Below, piece after piece: positions 59,082 through 64,000 of a stretch of DNA of 64,000 nucleotides. Location: the NCBI GenBank assembly GCA_902702965.1, contig CACRXP010000143.1, positions 901,023 to 965,022 on the forward strand. The letters are read 5' to 3'. Source of the DNA: Spirometra erinaceieuropaei. Lineage: Eukaryota > Platyhelminthes > Cestoda > Diphyllobothriidea > Diphyllobothriidae. The position numbers were made by a program, and so were the translations under genes. Positions within the stretch are counted from its first letter, which is position 1, and every line of letters starts with the position of its first letter. A model generated the notes under the pieces. The model did no database searches. It saw only the letters and a program-made list of their open reading frames with translations, and had not been told where the DNA came from.

Positions 59082-59450
59082 CCTTACCACTCAGGGCGAA
59101 ATCGGTGTGCTTAACTAGATGGTGGTTCTCAGGCGGCAGTGGTTGTCCTCGCCTTGAAGAGTTCAAGAGTCACAATCCTACAGAAGGATTGAGCCCGACA
59201 GATGTCCGATGCACGCAGACCTCTGTGACTGTGGGAATGTTGCGTCGGGCCCATAGTTACCTTCTACTGCTTGCGCAAGCGTTATAATTAGGGCGGCTGT
59301 GCCGTTTTCACCCTATTCCCTCGGCAGCAATGTCAGCCCTAAACACGTGAAATCGTCTACTAATTCAAATTGGCGGTCACTTATCTACAGGGAGCGTGTT
59401 CTGGACAGAATACCTCCTTCGCCTCCTTAGCGTTTAAGGGTTGATCGACT
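59082..59450. other. Spacer, nothing recognised
   Basis: Short chance frames only. Confidence 0.4.
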
Positions 59451-59692
59451 GGTAGAGGGGGCTCTCAACGATCGTTCTTACGGAACTCATTCGTTCCGTT
59501 GTGCCTTGCTGGCTCTCTCTCGAGCCCAACCAGCAGCCGCACAGCGGCGCATGATATAGGCAGAAGGGTATTACCGACAAAGACTAGGGAGACTGGAATG
59601 GCCATTTCTGGCTTATTAGCCGTCATCAGCCCGTCATACCCAACTCCGAAGTGTTGGACACCCGAGGCTCGAACTCGCGACCTGTTAGTTTG
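59451..59692 (+). mobile_element. TIR/tRNA-like element (family 2), copy S4
   Basis: Begins with the terminal repeat GGTAGAGGGGGCTCTCAACG, then CGGAACTCATTCGTTCCGTT and AACCAGCAGCCGCACAGCGG. TTACCGACAAAGACTAGGGA and a GCTCGAACTCGCGACCTG B-box region (minus-strand sense) follow. It is truncated inside the tRNA-like head, so the right terminal repeat is missing. Confidence 0.8.
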
Positions 59693-60820
59693 GCTTCATT
59701 ATCCGTTACAGGAACTCAGCTGGAACATAATTAAACATAATGGCCACGTCAAGAATCAGACGAAAGTGGGTTCTAGTACTCATGTCGGAGTTCAAGAATG
59801 TTCTGTTCATGGGCGTCCGGTTGGAAATCTGACTGTGCTGGATCTAGTCCTCATGATGCGTAGCCTTTGAAACAACCGGAGAACTAGCAGAAACGGCACG
59901 ATGGGTCCATTTTTACTTTTAAGGCTTAGTGTGGAAGTAAGGCACAAACAGGAGACAATTGGTGTACAATATGGTTGTCAAGTCATACGGTCGGGACGGA
60001 GGTAATGTAAGGCCCTGAGGCGTGTTACAGACCTATGGCTAACTGTACGGTCCAGCTTAAATTCCCAGTCTCTTGTCTCTCTACTGCCTTATACGCGCCC
60101 CTCTTTGCTCCAGAGGTAGCTTGAAGGACCTCGACAATCCTAGAGGTACACTAGAAAAGACCGAAATTCATCTTCGAATTATGTGCAAGTAATTCAGCGT
60201 GCCCAAGTTGGACAATGACTAAGTGCTATTGTTCCCTACAATATACAGGAAACACTGAACTGCCAAAGGCCATAGTCTGTTGCTCACACTAGCGAAGAAC
60301 TTTACATTAAAATAAACATAACCTGAGTAAACTCTTCTTTTAAGCTTACTTTAAAATATTAATCTTTCAGTCGGATTAAAAAATGAATTTATCAGAGGCA
60401 ATCTGAGCCTATTCCCGGCTACGCAACTGGTCAAATAAAATAGTTTAGGCGATAGTCACTGAACGCGATCGCTCAGGCGTTTAGAATGACCCATATCCAA
60501 CCAATGGGGATGCAGAGACTGATTCGAACATTTATCGATTACGGAAGCGCGACCCGTCAAACGCAGAAAGTCGCAAGTTCGTAAGTCAGGGCAGAAGCAT
60601 GCGGAACTGTCGTCAGAACACGAAAGGCGCCTATGTGTACTCCAGCCTGCCCGTTGCAAGGGGGGACAAGGGGGTCTACAGAAATGCACAGTAAGTCGAC
60701 TACACACCCATTTATACTTTGGTTTTCCGCCTTAAAAGCGTCTTTAATCACTTCGCCAGTAGCCATCACTACTTCATACCAGGTGTCCTGCACGTCCTGT
60801 GTAGCCGCAACCCGTGTCAG
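59693..60820. other. Spacer, nothing recognised
   Basis: No gene or repeat recognised apart from short chance frames. Confidence 0.4.
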
Positions 60821-60822
60821 TA

Positions 60823-60988
60823 CAGTAGGTGGGCTGAATCATGAAATATCAAACGAAATTCCGAAATTTGTTTTCGTTGCAAAAAGATTAATGACGTAGG
60901 CTTGTAAAAATAACGATCATGCAGCATAATTCTATAATAATTCAGTTACCTCAGGATGCCGGCTTTCGAACAAACTTCTTTCAGCGGC
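60823..60988. mobile_element. Fold-back MITE, truncated copy H
   Basis: Left ~165 bp of the family, starting CAGTAGGTGGGCTGAATCAT after TA (60821-60822). It runs through CAGTTACCTCAGGATGCCGG and stops after CGAACAAACTTCTTTC. The rest of the element is missing. Confidence 0.88.
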
Positions 60989-61465
60989 AGTGGACAGGTC
61001 TTGCGATCTCTATCAGACCTGAAATTACACCATCATCATAATGACTGAAGTTTCAAGCCATCAGGGGGGCCATTCTGACGAAGGGAACAAGTAGGAGCGT
61101 GGTAATGATAATTTCGTTTACAGCGATAAATTAAGCGCTGTTCTCCATATTTACGAAATGATGTCAGAGGTGAAGTTGCATAGTTGAGACTGACGATGAT
61201 TAAGATATCCCACCTACCAAATACATTCTCACCTTTCACCACACAAACGTTTACGGTACTACGTTTACTCATATTACATGAATGCCTGCATTCAGTTTTC
61301 TCTGTTTAAATATTTGGACTTATCTCGATGTGAAAACGGCTCATTACGCAGTCAGAGAAGTGCACAAAAACCGGCTACTGCATGGTCAATGGGCGGAGTG
61401 TACGGTTGTCCTACGAGTAACCGCCTAAACTGTTAATAATCTCACGGTCTTGCTCGGGAGTAAGC
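60989..61465. other. Spacer, nothing recognised
   Basis: No motif recognised. Confidence 0.4.
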
Positions 61466-61469
61466 TTGG

Positions 61470-61745
61470 ATTACGACAATTCGACCGGCGATATCGACGG
61501 TGTCCACTGTGTGCCTCATGGCACAGTGGGTGCAGGGACAGTGATTTGCGCAGGAATTAGTTCAAAGTGGTGGTGGACTTGCGCTGCATCTGCTGCGCTC
61601 TCTCTTCCCTTTCACTCATCTGGGTCTGGTGTCGTGACAGAGCAAAGAGGAACGGAGGCAGTATCGGGCGCAGATATTTGGCGTGACGTGAACCCGCGGC
61701 TAGGCGTGCCACCACACTCCACTGGCCCACGCGCTAAGGACCAAG
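61470..61745 (+). repeat. Interspersed repeat family R, copy R4
   Basis: Contains AATTCGACCGGCGATATCGA, GCGCAGGAATTAGTTCAAAG, GACTTGCGCTGCATCTGC and CTAGGCGTGCCACCACACTC. These match R2 and R5 in the same order and orientation. Confidence 0.6.
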
Positions 61746-62149
61746 ATTTCACGGTGTAAGAAAACGGGGGACGACTCTAATGTCAACTGAGTCGGAGTGT
61801 CATTAAGGTCGTATCGTGAAGGAACCATTGCAGCCTGACTCCGTTCTGAGAGGTCCAAGTTAGTCCGTCAGTTGAAGCCTCTCCAAGCCACGGTTTTTAG
61901 CGCACAATGGTGGTTTATGAGAACATCAAATTGTTTATTGTGAAGAATATGCATCTGAGTGCTGTGAGACGGAGATGAAGGGGTCGACCACATTCTCTCT
62001 CTTCCCCTCCAGGGCAGCAGTCGTCTAATAAATGACAGAGCTGACAGAGCTAGAGAGCCCTCATAGTTATCACGTGAGCGTGCAACACACACATACACAC
62101 AACACTGTTCGGCTAGATCGCAGTTGGTAGCCAGGAATGGGGAAGCAGA

Positions 62150-62445
62150 CGGCGACCTTAACCCTAATCCTGACCTTGACTCTAACCCTAACCTCAACCT
62201 TAAACGTTAACCGTTAACCCTAACGACAACCCTAACCCTAAGCGAAATCGTAAACGTAACCGTAGCCCTTCGGCCTAGCCGTAACTGTAAAACCTAACCG
62301 CAATACTGAAACCTAATCGTACGTTCAAACCCTAACCGTAACCCAAAAACCTAAGCCTAAAGGCATAACCCTAACCCGAAAATCGGAAAACATTAACACG
62401 TACCCTAATTCTAACCTCAGACGTAAAACGGAATCCAAGTGGGTC
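62150..62445 (+). repeat. Degenerate telomere-like (CCCTAA)n tract
   Basis: About 300 bp of CCCTAA and variants (CTAACCCTAACCTCAACC, AACCCTAAGCG, CCGTAACCC). Only a few perfect units in a row occur, and ordinary sequence follows on both sides, so this is interstitial and not a chromosome end. Confidence 0.85.
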
Positions 62446-62448
62446 AGA

Positions 62449-62520
62449 CGTCATTACGTAACCCCACAAAAAGCCCCAGTAAACAAGCCCCAGCCACCTG
62501 TAATACGGGGCCAGGCTACC
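62449..62520. mobile_element. Partial copy of the telomere-like inverted-repeat element
   Basis: Begins GTCATTACGTAACCCCAC, corresponding to the terminal repeat at 58806, and continues AGTAAACAAGCCCCAGCCAC and CTGTAATACGGGG as in that element. It directly follows the CCCTAA tract. Confidence 0.65.
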
Positions 62521-62539
62521 AACTGTTATCTAGCCCACA

Positions 62540-62795
62540 GTTCGACCGCCGTTGCCGACGATGTCTATCGTATACTCATGTAAAAGAATAAGCAGGCAAG
62601 GTGCCATGAGCGTGGATAAGCTTATAATGAATGTAGACTTGCACAGCATCTACCACACTCTTTCGTCCTCCCTCACCTGGACCCGGTGTCGAGACACATT
62701 CAAAAAGACTGAAAGCGGGGGAGGACGCGGATGGATGGTACGGTCAAGTCCGCACCTTGGCGCCCTACTCCACACTCCCTGTTCTACACAAAAAA
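62540..62795 (+). repeat. Interspersed repeat family R, copy R5
   Basis: Contains GTTCGACCGCCGTTGCCG, GACGATGTCTATCGTATAC, GCACAGCATCTACCACACTC and CACCTGGACCCGGTGTCGAG. This is the best-preserved copy for defining the family, and it continues to GCCCTACTCCACAC. Confidence 0.65.
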
Positions 62796-64000
62796 TGACT
62801 AGGTTTTTAACCAACAACAATAACGGGAGGCAGCAGGGGTCCCAGTGTGCGCGACGTCTGCCGGCAACCGAGTTTGCCATGGCACCCTGAAATGTTGGCA
62901 TTTGTTATGGTGCGCAATCCGATGACGCCAACTAGAATCCGATATGGCCGCCGTATTGGTCCAGCGCATCTACCATGCGGCCCGTTTTGGGGACACACAC
63001 CCACACAGCGCACCAGGATTTCGCACAAAGGGGCTCAACGGTTCAAATCCCACATGCATGCGATTGTCATTCAGGCCACACTGACAAGGAGCCGGGCAGC
63101 CTGGCCTTCAGTCAACCTAAAATTGCACCCGGTGGTAGACTGTAGGCCAGGAGTCATGAATCGGACAGCCCGCGAGCTTCACCTCGAGAGTTGAGGTTGA
63201 ACTTAAGTCTGCGCGCCATTCAGTGATCTGCCACTTTACACTTATTGTTATTCCCTCCCACTGCGTTCAGTCGCGCCCTGATAAGTCTTCCCACTTTCCA
63301 AACTTAACTACTCTGTTTGCAACTGCAGCATATCCGATAAACGACTCCGGATGTGTCCTGTTTTGTCAGCGAGTCTTCCGGCCTCACGGATGACTGGCAG
63401 ATGGTATCCGAGGCTTTTTCGAAATACACGATCGTTAGTCAAATTTGCGCCCCTACCTCAACATGTACCGGCTGGCGAAATTGAGCTGGTGGCCATTCGT
63501 CCTGAACAGTCATCAAAGGCATCGTAATTCAGAAAACGTGCTTGTAGTAGGTCCCGGGGGACGAAATTTCTGCTAAACCAGTCTAGTTTAACGTCTTTTT
63601 ACATGCTCTCTGGCGTCCAGTTTTTCTCATGTTTCGGCATTAGAGGACCCTACTAAGCCGCAATATAAGAGATAAATCCCAGCCATCAGTACTGGTAAAG
63701 TGTTCTTTTCACTTCTTCAGTGATTTGATCGGGCCACTTTTAATAACTCTTGTTATTTAAAGTGACTGGAAGACTCAGTTTTTATTCAAGAAGTTGACTG
63801 TGGCGGGATCCCTTGTTAAAAGCTCTAATCCTGGGAAATTAAATAATTCACTGTAATATTTCTAAACTTATATTCCATCGGGCTCAGGAGTATCAATTTA
63901 CTTGACGGAAACTCACGTGACCAATGATGAGTTTTTAATGGGGCAGTAATGTGTAAATTTATTCAACCTCGATTTTTATCACCTCTCCGGAGGACCTTAT
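62796..64000. other. Window end, nothing recognised
   Basis: Frames up to 115 codons (62847-63194) are present, but no domain, repeat or RNA gene was recognised. Confidence 0.4.

Noticed and set aside
62150..62445. A true telomere or chromosome end
   Set aside because: Repeats are degenerate and non-telomeric sequence continues on both sides.

Overview
The window is eukaryotic, repeat-rich animal DNA, most plausibly from a flatworm and probably a diphyllobothriid-type tapeworm. Three points support this. Four introns of only 29-36 nt sit at the 5' ends of two conserved genes, with much larger introns downstream, a layout known from parasitic flatworms. Most of the rest is Penelope-like elements, a LINE with an APE endonuclease, reverse transcriptase and zinc-finger tail, and fold-back MITEs. 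There are no operons, CRISPR arrays or bacterial genes. The organism call is an inference; nothing here identifies a species.

Three protein-coding genes could be assembled exon by exon. (1) CDC37, the Hsp90 kinase co-chaperone, minus strand, nine exons from 22729 down to 14170, 375 aa. (2) PSMA2, the proteasome alpha-2 subunit, plus strand, five exons from 29583 to 38246, 235 aa. CDC37 and PSMA2 are divergently transcribed. (3) A Ly6/uPAR (quiver/QVR-type) GPI-anchored secreted protein, plus strand, three exons from 49251 to 58218, 141 aa. Each reads in one frame across GT-AG junctions with no premature stop. CDC37 and PSMA2 act in protein folding and degradation but are simply neighbours.

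Layout: 1-13.1 kb holds fold-back MITEs, a tandem array of Penelope-like GIY-YIG fragments, tRNA-related elements, a DD37D mariner relic and a 346-bp tandem duplication containing one MITE. 14.2-22.7 kb is CDC37, whose 5.4-kb intron 6 carries a deleted LINE. 22.7-29.6 kb is intergenic with LINE debris and a decayed minus-strand reading frame. 29.6-38.2 kb is PSMA2 with a Penelope relic in intron 3. 39.5-43.6 kb is a nearly full-length but broken LINE. 44-49 kb is MITEs and Penelope debris. 49.3-58.2 kb is the Ly6 gene with a 7.3-kb first intron full of repeats. 58.8-62.8 kb has telomere-like (CCCTAA)n tracts inside a short inverted-repeat element, plus more interspersed repeats. 62.8-64 kb shows nothing recognisable.

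The most notable material is the mobile DNA. A ~970-bp nearly palindromic MITE family has nine copies, one with a matching empty site that proves TA target duplication. A second inverted-repeat family carries tRNA-like modules of two different kinds.
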